From positions 124,001 through 188,000 of the forward strand of contig JAAXWG010000002.1 in assembly GCA_013350285.1 (NCBI GenBank): a stretch of 64,000 nucleotides of DNA. Reading direction: 5' to 3'. Below are positions 1 through 10,729 of the stretch, in pieces. A program made the translations under genes and the position numbers. Under the pieces are notes generated by a model. That model saw nothing but the letters and a program-made list of their open reading frames with translations. It did no database searches and had not been told where the DNA came from. Positions within the stretch are counted from its first letter, which is position 1; each line of letters starts with the position of its first letter. The DNA comes from Candidatus Altimarinota bacterium. Its GTDB lineage: Bacteria; Patescibacteriota; Gracilibacteria; BD1-5; UBA6164.

Positions 1-334
1 AAGTATTTTTCATAGAATCTAATTCTTTTTCTTCCATATCTCCAGAATTAAATCAAGCAATAATAGAAAATTTATTTTCTCCAGAAATTTTGTATACTTG
101 CATAGAAGTAATTATACTTTCCCCACCAGAAACAAGTTTTTTGCTCATTTCTTCAATTTGTTTTCTTATATCTTCTATTTTTAAATCTTTTGTGTAATTA
201 TATTCAAGCTGTACTCCTCCTGTCATATCTATTCACAAATTAAGAGGAATAAAAATCGCAGGAATAAGAGAAATAACAAACAACACAAGAGCTATTATAT
301 AAAAGGAAACTCTATTTTTTATAACATCCAACAT
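1..334 (-). CDS. secF: Protein translocase subunit SecF (partial, N-terminal part)
   Basis: This is the N-terminal 111 residues of a SecF-type subunit of the SecDF accessory complex, which uses the proton gradient to help pull proteins through the SecYEG channel. A membrane segment at about residues 9-31 is followed by the hallmark SecD/SecF turn GIDMTGG at residues 34-40, whose first Gly is a UGA codon. The start of the exported loop follows. The rest of the gene lies beyond the left edge of the window. The short N-terminus before the first membrane segment favours SecF over SecD. The start ATG at 332-334 faces the divergent dedA gene across a 144-bp spacer that must hold both promoters. Confidence 0.8.
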
Positions 335-478
335 ATATTATATTTAAAATTAAGATTTATACATTGTATAGAAAAAGAATAAAAATCAAAAAAATAAAAG
401 AAATTCAAAATTTATTTGAAAAAGTTAATTTAATAATATAATTCCAATACCAAAAAATATTAAAAGTAAAAAATAAAA

Positions 479-1225
479 ATGAAACTGAAAATAGTTGACT
501 ATATTATGAAATTCTTGATAGCTCTTACGATTATTCTTTGAATACTTTCTATCTTTTATCCTGATTTAGTAAAAGATTTTATAGAATTTATAAAAAATAT
601 TATTGCTAATCTATGATATTGGAACTATGTTATTATATTTTTAAGTAGCTTAATAGAGGCTTTTCCTATTCTTTGAATTGTTATACCATGACAAAATATT
701 ATGCTTATTGTGTGAGGTTTTTTTTCTTGAATGAGCAGGGTAAATCTTATCTATGTGACAATTGTTGCGAGTATTTGAGCAATTTTATGAAATTATATTG
801 GTTACTTTCTAGGAAAAACTTATGGAGATAGTTTTTTTAAAAAATATGGAATACGGTTTTGAATAGGAATGACAGAAGTGAGATATTTAAAAAAAGGAAT
901 AAAAAAATGGGGTCCTATGGGAATAATATTTTGAAAATTTAATAATGTAACAAGAGCTTTTCTTCCTTTTATTGCAGGAAGTATGGAGATGAATAAAAAA
1001 TCTTTTTTTATTTATAATATCATTGGATCTATCGTTCGGGCAATTACATTTATTCTCCTTTGAGTTGTCTTTGTTTCCTATTATGAAACTATTATTGACT
1101 ACTTTGAATATATTATCCTAGGAATTATCGTGATTATTTGATTGTATATTTATTTCTTCAAAAAAGAACAATTTCTCGCATATATAGAAGAAAAAAATAA
1201 AGAACTTGATGAAAAATTAAAATAA
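479..1225 (+). CDS. DedA-family (VTT domain) membrane protein
   Basis: This is a 248-aa polytopic membrane protein of the DedA/VTT family, which includes lipid scramblases and transporters linked to membrane homeostasis and envelope stress. The re-entrant-loop signature is visible at about residues 60-71 (EAFPILGIVIPG), as is the F-N-x-x-x-R-x-x-x-P-F-x-A-G block near residues 148-160. Most glycines in the loop are UGA. Codons 126 and 187 are CGG. Codon 187 sits in the helix after IIGSIV, where this family, including the second DedA gene at 28677-29294, has tryptophan. An rRNA methyltransferase gene follows after 12 bp, so the two are probably co-transcribed. Confidence 0.85.
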
Positions 1226-1237
1226 TAATATAAAATA

Positions 1238-2182
1238 ATGCTTACAAAACTCAATCCTCTTTTTTTAGAAAGACTTAAAGAAATATACTCTCGTGAAGAA
1301 TTTGAAAAAATTACTCCATCTTTTTTGATAGAAAAAAGAAAAACGAGTTTCCGTATCAATAGCTTAAATGGAACAGAAAAAGAAGTAGAAAAAGAACTGA
1401 ATAATGCCCATATTATATTTCAAAAATTATCATTTCCCAAAAATTCTTATATTCTCAAAAATGCAAAAGAAAAAGAACTTTGGAGTTTAGAATGTTATAA
1501 ACAAGGAAAAATCTATATTCAGTCTCTTTCAAGTCAAATTCCAGTCCATTATATGGAGCTCAAAGAAGGACAAAAAGTAGCAGACATTGCGGCAGCTCCA
1601 TGAGGAAAAACAAGCCAAATTGCAGAATATGTTTGAAAAACTTGAGAAGTTATTGCAACAGAAATACAAAAAATAAGAAGTGAAAAACTAGAGTATAATA
1701 TGAAAAAACTCAACTGTGAAAATGTATCTTTTCTCAATATAGATGCAAAAAAATTAAATGAACAATTTGAAGAAGCCTATTTTGATGCTCTTCTTTTTGA
1801 TGCTCCGTGTAGCTGAGAAGGAAATATCAATATTCACAACGAAAAAAGTTTTTCTGAGTGGTCAGAAACCCATATCAAAAGAAATTATCAGAGGCAAAAA
1901 GAAATCATAGACAAAACTCTTCCCCTTCTCAAGTCATGATGAATTTTTCTTTATTCTACTTGTACTCTTGCCCCAGAAGAAAATGAAGCGATTGTGCATT
2001 ATATTCTCTGTAATCACAAAGACCTAGAAATCCAAGATCTAGAAATCCCGCTAAAAAATATCAAAGCTTGAATAAAAAAATTTAAAAAATACATCTACAC
2101 TTCTTGAGTAGAAAAATCATTGAGAATACTTCCCAATGAACAAATGGAAGGTTTTTTCATAGCAAAATTTAAGAAAATATAA
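1238..2182 (+). CDS. RsmB/NOL1/NSUN-family rRNA (cytosine-5) methyltransferase
   Basis: This is a 314-aa SAM-dependent RNA m5C methyltransferase of the RsmB/RsmF/NOL1 family. Motif I is DIAAAPGGKT at about residues 115-124, with both glycines after the proline read from UGA and GGA. The DAPCSGEGN motif IV cysteine is near residue 190, and the second catalytic cysteine lies in STCTLAPEENE near residue 240. The usual N-terminal RNA-binding extension is short and there is no NusB-like domain, so the protein is closer in size to RsmF-core or archaeal-type enzymes. The exact target cytosine cannot be told from sequence. It lies 12 bp downstream of the DedA gene. Confidence 0.88.
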
Positions 2183-2189
2183 TTTTTGT

Positions 2190-2218
2190 TTGACAAAAAA
2201 TATTTTTATTTATTATAT
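2190..2218 (+). promoter_or_regulatory. Sigma70-type promoter upstream of the 98-aa accessory gene
   Basis: TTGACA at 2190-2195 is followed after about 17 bp of A/T by a TATAAT-like box near 2213-2218, in front of the small gene at 2254. The same arrangement precedes several other accessory genes in the window. Confidence 0.5.
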
Positions 2219-2253
2219 ATAAATATATTGAATTTATTTTTTATAAAAATTAT

Positions 2254-2550
2254 ATGCCTTTACCTTATTGAGTTGAATTTCCACAATGAATAATTGAAGT
2301 TCCAGATAACCAAGGAGGAAATTTTCTAGGTACCAATAAAACACAAAATTGAATAGCACTTAATGGAAAATGTTCAATTACATGATTGCTTCCAATTTAT
2401 GTTGAATATGTAAATCTTAAAATTTCTAGTATTCATTGTTGACAATATAATAATACCGGAGAATGTAATTCTAATCCTTCTACAAATTGTCCTTTTCATA
2501 ATGGTGCTTTTAAAATAACAAATACCCCTATTGTGTTTAATAATGATTAG
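2254..2550 (+). CDS. Small cysteine-containing hypothetical protein
   Basis: This is a 98-aa protein of no recognised family. Reading UGA as Gly gives one open frame ending in TAG; five of its glycines are UGA (by eye). It has five cysteines, four of them in the C-terminal half (C-G-Q-Y, E-C-N, N-C-P-F), and many Asn and Thr residues, but no membrane segment or signal peptide. The Cys spacing is suggestive of a small metal-binding or disulfide-bonded fold but matches nothing I know. It has its own TTGACA-type promoter and stands between the methyltransferase gene and a diverged copy of the pgeF 3' end. Being real rather than spurious is supported by the promoter and by the low density of TAA and TAG. 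Confidence 0.55.
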
Positions 2551-2595
2551 TCTATCTCTCATTTTTATCAATGAATGGATGAAAATTTCCCATCA

Positions 2596-2756
2596 GTTTT
2601 AATAGCTTCCTCTCGTTTATAGTATAAAAATCCTAAATTCCCCACTCCTACTAATATCCTCCTCTGCTCAACATAATTATCACGAAAAGAACTACGGAGT
2701 AGTTCTTTTTCAAGGAGATTAAGTTTTGTATTATTTTTGAGTTTTTCTTGGATACT
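2596..2756 (-). pseudogene. Diverged duplicate of the pgeF 3' end
   Basis: About 160 bp on the minus strand repeat the end of pgeF (3650-3805) at roughly 80% identity by eye. The translated match runs from QEKLKNN through LNLLEKEL and DNYVEQRRILVGV. The copy lacks the rest of the gene and has lost the original stop, so reading continues out of the homology. It lies in direct orientation to the intact 3' end, with the accessory gene 2844-3632 between the two copies. This looks like a remnant of integration or recombination at the gene end. It is not likely to be translated into a functional protein. Confidence 0.7.
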
Positions 2757-2843
2757 CAAAAGTTATTAAATAGACAATTTGAAAAAAAATATTATCTATG
2801 ATATAATAATTGCATATTTATTATTTATTTATTATTTTTATAT

Positions 2844-3632
2844 ATGTGAGTAGAACAAAAAGAACTTCAACTTGAAATGAATACTCTAGTAGGTGAATTA
2901 GAATATGTAAAAACTTATCTACATCAAGACTTGAAATCTAGTTTCATCCATTTTTTATATTTATTAAAAAATATTTCTAAGTCTAAAAATTTTACTTCAA
3001 TTTGAGATTTATTAAATTTTTCAGACATTAAAGATGATGACTTGGATTATATTTATGAATATTTTTTATCTAACAAAGAAATATTAAAAAAATATATTTT
3101 CCAAAAAAACTATCTTAATGAAAGTAACAATATCCCATTGGTAGAAGAGATTTGTAATAAGAATCCTTGAGAAGTAATTTCACAGACTAAAATGAATACC
3201 AATATTATTATTTCAGACCAATGAATTTCTTTAAAATCTGTTCCAACTAGAAGTAATACCACTTCTTGAAAATCTCAAGAATTTATTAATTTTTTAAAGG
3301 AAACTTTAAAAGAAAAAGATACCTATATAGATTTATCAGACACTAAAAATCTATATGAAATAATGAAAAAAATCCAAAATTCAAAAATTACTTTATTAGA
3401 ATTGTTAACCGAGCTTAATACAATAATTTCTGCATACCATATTGCTCCAGTTAATATGCAAAGTGTTTTTTCAGATGAAATTATAAGTATCCTTAATAGT
3501 GCACAATCTTCTTGAAATCTATCAAATAATGAACTTGAAAAATTAAAAAGTTTAAAACTTATTAAAACAGGTGAACAACTAGTTGATAGTATTATTTCTG
3601 ACTGTATAGAAAAGATAGAAGTTTTCTTTTAA
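2844..3632 (+). CDS. Hypothetical helical accessory protein
   Basis: This is a 262-aa protein that I do not recognise. It begins with Met followed by a UGA-encoded Gly and is rich in Lys, Glu, Asn, Ser and Leu. Several predicted amphipathic stretches suggest a mostly helical, cytosolic protein; no signal peptide, membrane segment or catalytic motif is visible. It is convergent with pgeF: the stop codons are 53 bp apart. It is enclosed by the two copies of the pgeF 3' end, so it may have arrived by horizontal transfer or duplication. A TATAAT-like box lies near 2800 upstream. Confidence 0.6.
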
Positions 3633-3685
3633 AGCTATAGAAATATCAGTTTTGATAACTTCTGCTCGTTTTATAGTATATTTTT

Positions 3686-4495
3686 CTAATTCCTCACTCC
3701 CACTAATATTCTTCTCTGTTCAACATAATTATCACAAAAAGGACTACTCTGTAGTTCTTTTTCAAGGAGATTGAGTTTTTCATTATTTTTAAGCTTTTCT
3801 TGGAGATGATGGTGCAGAGTATATAGACGATAACTCGGAAGATTATTTTGAGGATTGTTTGTTTCTCGTTTATCAAAAATAATTTTTTGGCTTTGAAATC
3901 CTCTTTTGATAAATATATCTTCTATCATTCCTCGTAAATCAAGAAAGCCTTTTGTATCATCTACTCCACAAAAATATTCTTCAAATGAAAGTCATTGACT
4001 ATCTAAAATATGAGAAAAATTTTGCTCATACAATTTCCTTCCAAATTCAAAATACTTACCAAGCATGGGAGCAATAAATATTTCTACATCATTTTTTTCT
4101 TCTGTATTTTTATCAAAAAAATCACAAAGATTTTGTATCATTCCGGTAGCCACTCATTTATGTCCTGCATGAACTACTCCCATAAAATCACCTTTTTTAT
4201 CAGCAAAACTTATAGCAGAACAATCCGCAACACAGAGGAGCAAAGCAAATTTTTCACTTTCTGGTTTTAGATCTTTTATGATAATTCCATCTCTTCCAGA
4301 AGGAAAAATATTTATATCATTTTTTATTTCCTCGTATTTTTTTGATGCCGAAAAAATCTCTATATGATTACTATGAAGTACCGAATTTAAGCCTATAATT
4401 TTTTGATTTTCTCCATAAAAAATATTTTCTATATCTTTTTTATCTTCTTCAAAATTTCTGAGTCAAAAACTTTGCTTAAAAATTTCTGTTTCCAT
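3686..4495 (-). CDS. pgeF: Laccase-domain peptidoglycan editing factor (PgeF/YfiH)
   Basis: This is a 269-aa member of the multicopper polyphenol oxidase/YfiH (DUF152) family. In E. coli the homologue hydrolyses misincorporated L-Ser-containing muropeptide precursors; related proteins have purine-nucleoside activity. The metal-site blocks are visible: ADCSAI near residue 109, VVHAGHKGVATGM near residues 126-138 (the Gly after Lys is UGA), and C-G-V-D-D near 175. The usual HAGWRG is HAGHKG here, a mild deviation. Codon 188 is CGA in the LDL-x-G segment. The start ATG at 4493-4495 is the only one giving the full N-terminus. Its last 50 residues are duplicated at 2596-2756. Confidence 0.82.
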
Positions 4496-4690
4496 AAAAA
4501 CGGAAATTGCAGAAGAAAATGTATGAAGTGTTTCTATTTTCACTGTATAATTTTACGAAAAATAATTTTTTTGAGATTTTTTTATTATCTCAAGTTTGTC
4601 GAGATAACTTTCAAGATATGAAACTTTTTATTTAGAAAAACTTCTTCCCAACATCAAGAAATTATAATTTGGATTTTTTCCTTTTTAATA

Positions 4691-4711
4691 ATCCTGAAAC
4701 AAGTTCAGGAT
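4691..4711. repeat. Palindrome ATCCTGAA-ACAAG-TTCAGGAT
   Basis: A perfect 8-bp stem with a 5-nt loop, followed by TGACA. Sequences like this are common dispersed repeats in many bacterial genomes. Here it lies in the pgeF/ychF spacer. Confidence 0.7.
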
Positions 4712-4768
4712 GACAATAATTTTTATCAAAATTAATTTAATAAATATATGAAAAACTAAGTTATTGTC

Positions 4769-4788
4769 ATTCCTGCGAAAGCAGGAAT
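4769..4788. repeat. Palindrome ATTCCTGC-GAAA-GCAGGAAT
   Basis: A perfect 8-bp stem closed by a GAAA (GNRA) loop and preceded by GTC. It resembles the ATTCC...GGAAT class of dispersed REP/dRS3-like repeats known from other phyla. Its GC content stands out from its surroundings. Confidence 0.7.
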
Positions 4789-4866
4789 CTATTAAACATT
4801 TTTTTAAAATGACAGTTTTTAGTTATTTATATTTTGTTTTACACTTTTTTTCTTTGAAAAGATTTC

Positions 4867-4884
4867 TCATTTCATTAGAAATGA
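4867..4884. repeat. Palindrome TCATTTC-ATTA-GAAATGA
   Basis: A perfect 7-bp stem with a 4-nt loop, about 80 bp from the previous hairpin. Confidence 0.55.
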
Positions 4885-4894
4885 CATATTTTAT

Positions 4895-4928
4895 ATTGTA
4901 GAGATAATTCATGAATTATCTCTACAAT
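4895..4928. repeat. 34-bp perfect palindrome
   Basis: The 34 bp at 4895-4928 are fully self-complementary with no loop, centred on CATG at 4910-4913. It lies 27 bp beyond the ychF stop. It could form a cruciform or serve as a processing or termination hairpin, but it has no clear T-run on the minus strand. Confidence 0.75.
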
Positions 4929-4955
4929 TCCTTCATATCTTATTTTTATTCTCAA

Positions 4956-6041
4956 TTATTTAGAAAATTTAAAAAGCATTATATCTCCGTCTTTGACAAT
5001 ATATTCTTTTCCTTCAAGTCTTACTTTTCCTTTTTCTCTTGCTCCAGACCAACCTCAAAAATCTATAAAATCTTGAAAATGCACCACTTCAGCTTTGATA
5101 AATCCTTTTTCAAAATCTGTATGAATTACTCCTGCTGCCTGTGGAGCTGTAAATCCAGAATGGATTGTCCAAGCTCTTGTTTCTTTTTCTCATGAAGTAA
5201 AATAATATTGAAGTCCGAGGGAATCATAAGAAGCCTTGATAAGATTATCAAGACCTGTTGTGATAAGCCCCATTTCTTCTAAAAAATTTTTTCTTTCATC
5301 AAGACTTAAATCTATCATCTCTGCTTCAAGTTTTGCACAAATCGGAATAACTTTTATTTCTTTTGAGCTAATTCCGAGTAATGCTCTCAAATTATCTTCG
5401 TGAATATCCATCATATCTTCGCTTACATTCGCTGCATAAACAAATTTTTTATTGGTAAGAAGATGTAAGTCTCTCAAATATTCTTTTTGTTCATCATTGA
5501 TTTCATAAGTGATAGCGAGATTTCCATTTCCAAAATGTTCCATTAATCCTTCATAGACTTTTTGAGCTTCACCAGCTTCTTTATCTGCTCTTGCTTTTCT
5601 TGCATTTGTGATAATTCTTTTTTCTAATGTTTCTATATCAGCAAGAATAAGCTCAGAATTTATAACCTCTATATCAAATTTTGGATCAACTTTTCCGTGA
5701 ACATGAATAATATCACCATTTTCAAAAACTCTCACCACTTGCAATATTGCATCTGCTTCCCTTACATTTGCCAAAAATTTATTTCCAAGTCCTTCTCATT
5801 CTGCTGCTCATTTTACGATTCCTGCAATATCTATAAATTCACAAACAGCTGGAATAATCTTTTCACTTCCAGAAGTTTTTGATATTTTATCAAGTCTTTC
5901 ATCATTGACATTAACAATACCAATATTTGGTTCTATCGTACAAAAAGGGAAATTCTGAGCATCAGCTGAATAACTTTTTGTCAAAGCATTAAAAAGAGTT
6001 GATTTTCCTACATTTGGAAGTCCTACTATTCCTACTTTCAT
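4956..6041 (-). CDS. ychF: Ribosome-associated ATPase YchF (OBG family)
   Basis: This 361-aa protein matches YchF, a universally conserved OBG-family P-loop protein that prefers ATP and binds ribosomes, with a role in translation and stress response. Visible features are Walker [10 protein letters not shown] at residues 7-15, the switch region [20 protein letters not shown] with its key glycines from UGA, an NxxE-type specificity loop, and the C-terminal TGS-like domain ([25 protein letters not shown]). Length is within two residues of the E. coli protein. The start ATG at 6039-6041 ([10 protein letters not shown]) is the standard YchF N-terminus. It is probably a single-gene transcription unit. 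Confidence 0.95.
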
Positions 6042-6120
6042 ATTATTGTATCTTAAAATTATTATAATGGTTTTGATTATAAAAAAAATATTACTGAAAG
6101 CAAAGATTTCTTGGAAACTA

Positions 6121-6160
6121 AAAAAACCGATACTTTTTAATGAATAACGGTTTTTAGGAT
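6121..6160 (-). terminator. Intrinsic terminator of valS
   Basis: Just past the valS stop, the minus strand forms a stem AAAACCG/CGGTTTT with a following run of seven T residues. Confidence 0.65.
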
Positions 6161-6161
6161 A

Positions 6162-8843
6162 CTAACAAATAGAATCTAATTTTTCTTCAAGTTTTTTGAG
6201 TTTTTCTTGAGCAAGTCTTTTCTTTTCCATTTCTTCTCTTACGAGTGATTGAGGAGCTCTCCTTACAAAACTTTCATTTAAGAGTTTTTTATCAAGTATT
6301 GCAATATATTCTCTCATATCAATAATTTGTAACTCAAGTCTTTCTCTTTCTTTTTCTCTATCAACCGCATTTGAAATATCTATATAAAATTCTATTCCTG
6401 CTTTTATAACCCCATAAACAAGATTTTCATCTTCTTTTTTATTTGTAATTATTTCTGTATATTCTGATTTTACTATTCCTGAAATTATATCTTTTGTTTT
6501 TTCTATCATTTCAAGATTTTTTCCTTTTGCATAAATATAAAGCTTTATAGTTCCACTATTTGGAACATCATTTTCTGCTTTTATACTCCTTATTTCTCTC
6601 AGCAAATCCATCATAACTTCCTTTTCTTCCTCTATTTGTTCATTTCTCTTAATAGCTACTTTTGACCAAGGTGCTTCAATAAGCATACCAGAAAACCCTA
6701 TTTTTTGATAGAGTTCTTCTGTAACAAAAGGAATATATGGATGCCATAATCTCAAAAGATGAGAAATAACATAAGTGATAACCTCATTTCAAAATTTTGA
6801 ATTTTCTTTTGTCAGTTTAAATTCTTCTATATAGTAATCACAAAATTCATTTTTTGTAAAAACTTGAAGTTCTTGCCCTGCAAGAGAAAAGCTGTATTCT
6901 TCCATAGATTTTCCTACTATATCTGAAAGATTTCTTATTCTACTCAATATCCATTTTTCATGAATCATGAGTTTTTCATAATTATCTATGAGATTTTTTT
7001 CAAGAGCCTCCATATCACTTGAAAGACTTTTAAGTTCTTCTCAAATATTTGTAGAGACAAACCTACAAGCATTCCAAAGTTTATTGATAAATATTTTATT
7101 ATTTTCTACATTTTCTTCGTCAAATTTTATATCATTTCACGGAGTATTTCCTATCGTCAAAGTCAATCTCAGTGCATCTGTTCAATGTTTTTCTATCATA
7201 TCAATTGGATCAACTCCATTTCCTGCACTTTTACTCATTTTTCTTCCATGTTTATCTCTCACAAGTCCATGAAGATAAATTGTCTTAAAAGGAGTTTTTC
7301 AAGTAAATTCATATCAAAAAAGAAGCATACGAACAACCCAAAAGAAAATAATATCATGCCCTGTTTCAAGTACTTGAGCTGGATAATATTTTTCAAAAAG
7401 TTCTGTTTGTTTTTTTCAATTTATATCATATCAAAGAATAGCAAATGGCCATAATGCAGATGAAAACCAAGTATCAAGAGCATCTGGATCTTGTGTAAGG
7501 GTAATTTCTTTGCCACATTCTTTTTTTGCCATTTCCATTGCTTCATCTTCTGTTTCAGCACAAAATATTTTTCCATCTTCACTATACCAAACTGGAATTT
7601 GATGTCCCCAAATAAGTTGTCTACTAATACACCAGTCTCTTAGATTAAAAATCCAATCTTCAAAAACCTTATTATATCTCTCTGGAAGTATTTCAAAATC
7701 TTTTCTTTTATATCCTGCAATAAGCTTATCAGCAAGTGGCTGAACTTTTACAAACCATTGTTTTGAAACAATAGTTTCAATTTTTGCATGACTTCTTTCT
7801 CCATAACCAACTCTTGCAGTATGTTCTTCTATTTTCAAAAGATTTCCTTTTGATTTCAAAAGTTCTACAATATTTTGTCTTGCTGTAATAAAATCTTGCC
7901 CTGAAAAAATTCCTGCTTTTTCTGTCATTTTTCCATCCTTACCAAGAACAATTTCATCCATAGGAAGCTTGTGTCTTAATGCTACTTGAAAATCATTTGG
8001 ATCATGAGCTGGAGTAATTTTTACAGCTCAAGTTCAAAATTCTATATCTACCATATCATCAGCAATGAGAGGAATTTCTTTATTAAGAATAGGAAGAATT
8101 AATTTTTTTCATAATTTAAGAATTTTTTTGTATCTCTTATCTTTTGGATTTACTGCAACAGCTACATCTCCAAGCATCGTTTCTGGTCTTGTTGTTGCTA
8201 CAACTACTTCACTATCACTTCAAGAAACAAAATAAGTAATATAATAGAGTTTTCCTTTTTCTTCTTTGTAGATTACTTCTTGATCCGAAACAACAGTATT
8301 AAGAACAGGGTCATAATTGACCATATATTCTCATTTATAAATAAGTCCTCTTTTATATAAATCAACAAAGGCTTTTACGACTTGTTTGTTCATTGATGGT
8401 TCAAATGTAAATTTTTCTTTTGTCCAATCACAACTTGTTCACATTTTTCTGAACTGAGACTGAATAATTCATCCATACATATTATTCCAATCCCAACATT
8501 CTTTAAGAAATTCTTCTCTTGTCATAGTATGTTTTGATTTTCCCTCTTTTGCAAGTTTTTCCTCTACTTTTACTTGAGTAGAAATTCAAGCATGATCTGT
8601 TCAAGGAATCATAAGAGTACTGTCTCATATCATACGATGATATCTTGTCATAAGGTCTTGTATAGCAAGCATAACAGAATGCCCAACATGAAGCTTGCTG
8701 GTAACATTTGGAGGAGGCATAGGAATATAAAAAGTATTTCAGGTAATACTTTCTTTTGGGAGAAATTTTCATTGTTTTTCCCATTTTTGATATATATCTT
8801 TTTCAAAAGATTCTGGGGAATATTTTTTTGCAAACTCATTCAT
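6162..8843 (-). CDS. valS: Valyl-tRNA synthetase
   Basis: This 893-aa class I aminoacyl-tRNA synthetase charges tRNA-Val with valine. The HIGH-type motif is [13 protein letters not shown] near residues 42-54, with HVGH as the signature. The KMSKS loop is [13 protein letters not shown] near residue 545, where the second Gly is UGA. The connective peptide 1 editing domain ([17 protein letters not shown]) and the C-terminal coiled coil of ValRS (ERERLELQI... to the end) are all present. The ValRS-specific coiled coil and the internal GTDHAGISTQ motif separate it from IleRS and LeuRS. The start [11 protein letters not shown] is the usual short ValRS N-terminus. Around ten UGA codons lie in frame. 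Confidence 0.96.
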
Positions 8844-8954
8844 AGTATTTTTTTATGCTTATAATCTACAATACTTTCATTAGAGTATACAAAATAAACA
8901 AAAAATAAAGTTTATTTTAAAAAAAATAAACTTTATTAAATCTTTGTTTTTTTA

Positions 8955-9176
8955 TTAAAAATATCAATCTTGACGGAGCTCAAGAAGAGTAAGTTGCATT
9001 TTTACTACTTCTTGTGATTTTAGTTCCTCCATCTTCATAATAAATGTAAGAAAAGCAACAATAACAACAAGCATATAAAGAGCTGTTCTTGTAGAAATAT
9101 TGAGAGAAACTCCATTTTTTGGACCAAAAAGTCTTTCATGATACCCTTTTTTGTTTTTGTGTTTTCTGTGACTCAT
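8955..9176 (-). CDS. Small single-pass membrane protein
   Basis: This is a 73-aa hypothetical protein with a strongly basic N-terminus (SHRKHKNKKG), one membrane segment at about residues 31-47 (LYMLVVIVAFLTFIM) and an acidic/helical tail, giving an N-in/C-out topology. The frame ends ...LRQD-Gly(UGA)-YF-TAA. An upstream in-frame ATG at 9225-9227 would add 17 residues, but the basic MSHRKHK start looks more natural. The size and layout recall divisome bitopic proteins such as FtsL/FtsB, but the coiled coil is too short to claim that. It lies between dnaB and valS in the same orientation. Confidence 0.6.
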
Positions 9177-9242
9177 AATTTTTGAATATAAAAAATAATA
9201 CTCTTTTATTATCTCACAAGTTTTCAAAAAAGTAAAATATTT

Positions 9243-10571
9243 TTATGTTTCGTGAATATTTCTTTCTATTGAATGAAATTTTTGAGTTTCTTTCTTGAAA
9301 ATAAGCTCTGTATTTCCTGTCGGACCATTTCTATTTTTTCTGACAAATATTTCTGTTATTCATTTTTTTTCTGAAAATTCATCATAATATTCCTCTCTAT
9401 ACATCATCATTACAATATCTGCATCTTGTTCTATACTTCATGATTCTCTCAAATCTGAAAGTATTGGTCTCTTATCTGGTCTTGATTCTACGGCTCTTGA
9501 AAGCTGAGAAAGTGCAATAATTGGAACATCTAATTCTCTTGCAAGATTTTTAATTCCTCTACTTATTTCACTTATTTCTTGCACTCTGTTGAGAGAATTC
9601 CCATTTGTCATAAGTTGAAGATAATCAATAATCACTATATCAAGTCAAGATTGCATTTTTAGCCTTCTTGCTTTACTTTTCAAATCAAGGAGACTTCCTC
9701 ATGCACTATCATCCATATAAATATTTGCTTCGGAAAGTTGTTCCATCGCATCACCTATTCTTGCAAAATCTTCATCTTCAAGTTCTCATTTTGCAAGTTT
9801 CCAAGAATCTATTCCAATAGCACTTGATATCATTCTATCAGTCAGTTGTTCTTTACTCATTTCTAGACTAAAAATAGCGACATTTTTCTTTTTAAATCAT
9901 AAATTTTGTGCAATATTGAGAGCAAAAGCAGTTTTTCACATACTTGGTCTCGCTGCAATAACAACCATATCTCATCCTTTTAACCCACTCAATTTATGGT
10001 CTAAATCCCTAAATCCTATTTGAAGTCTATGATTTTTTATAAGTTCTGGATTTTCGTGAATTTCTGCAAATTCTTCATATCTTTGAGTAAGAATTTCATT
10101 AATATGTACAAGTTTGTTTCTAATAAATGTTTGAGTTACCTCAAAAAGTGATTTTTCTGCTTTTTCTAGTGTTTCATTTATTTGCATTTCTTCATTATAT
10201 CCTTGAAAAATAATATCATTTCCAGCTTTTATTAATTTTCTTAAAACTCATTTATTTTTTACAATACTTGCATATTCAAATATATTGCTACTTGTTGGCA
10301 CTATATCAACAAGTTCTGTAATATAACTAATCCCTCCTACTTTATCAAGAAGTTTTTTTGAATCAAGTTTATCTTTTACGGTAATTATATCTATTGGTCT
10401 ATTGTGTTTATATAAATCCAACATAGCATCATAGATATATTTATTTGATTCATCATAAAAATCTTCAGGAGTAAGTAAATCTCCTATAACAAGAAATCAA
10501 TCTCTATCTACCAAAAGACTTCCAAGTACTGATTGTTCTGCTTCTATATTATGTGGAGGAACTTTTATCAT
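9243..10571 (-). CDS. dnaB: Replicative DNA helicase DnaB
   Basis: This 442-aa protein is the hexameric 5'-3' helicase of the replication fork. The N-terminal domain starts [20 protein letters not shown], the typical DnaB primase-binding region. The RecA-like C-terminal domain has Walker A ARPSMGKTAF near residue 210, Walker [11 protein letters not shown] near residue 312, the DnaB4 motif [16 protein letters not shown] and the DLRESGSIEQDAD motif (the Gly is UGA), followed by an arginine-finger region [11 protein letters not shown]. Length fits the family with no intein. It is single-copy here and lies upstream of the small membrane gene and valS. Confidence 0.96.
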
Positions 10572-10624
10572 TGTCTAAAAAATTATTAAAAATATATAGT
10601 GGTCTTTCTAAAGGCATAGAGTAT

Positions 10625-10662
10625 AAAAAAAAAACTTTTTGTAAATGTAAAAAAGTTTTTTC
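10625..10662 (-). terminator. Intrinsic terminator of the TPR gene
   Basis: The inverted repeat AAAAAACTTTTT/AAAAAGTTTTTT is followed on the minus strand by a long T-run, 68 bp beyond the stop of the TPR gene and before dnaB. Confidence 0.6.
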
Positions 10663-10729
10663 TTGATGAAAGAGAGTTAAAACAAATACTTTGGTTTTTA
10701 TAAGGGATTTATTATTAATTTTTAACATT

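Larger units (their letters stand above)
4496..4955. other. Intergenic region with a cluster of REP-like palindromes
   Basis: No gene is visible in this spacer upstream of pgeF and downstream of ychF, both on the minus strand. It holds four perfect hairpin-forming palindromes, annotated separately, in otherwise A/T-rich sequence. They probably combine mobile short repeats with the transcription terminator of ychF. Confidence 0.6.

Noticed and set aside
2254-4495. A complete integrative element with integrase between the pgeF 3' copies.
   Set aside because: No integrase, recombinase or phage gene lies in the interval; only the duplicated gene end and two unknown genes.
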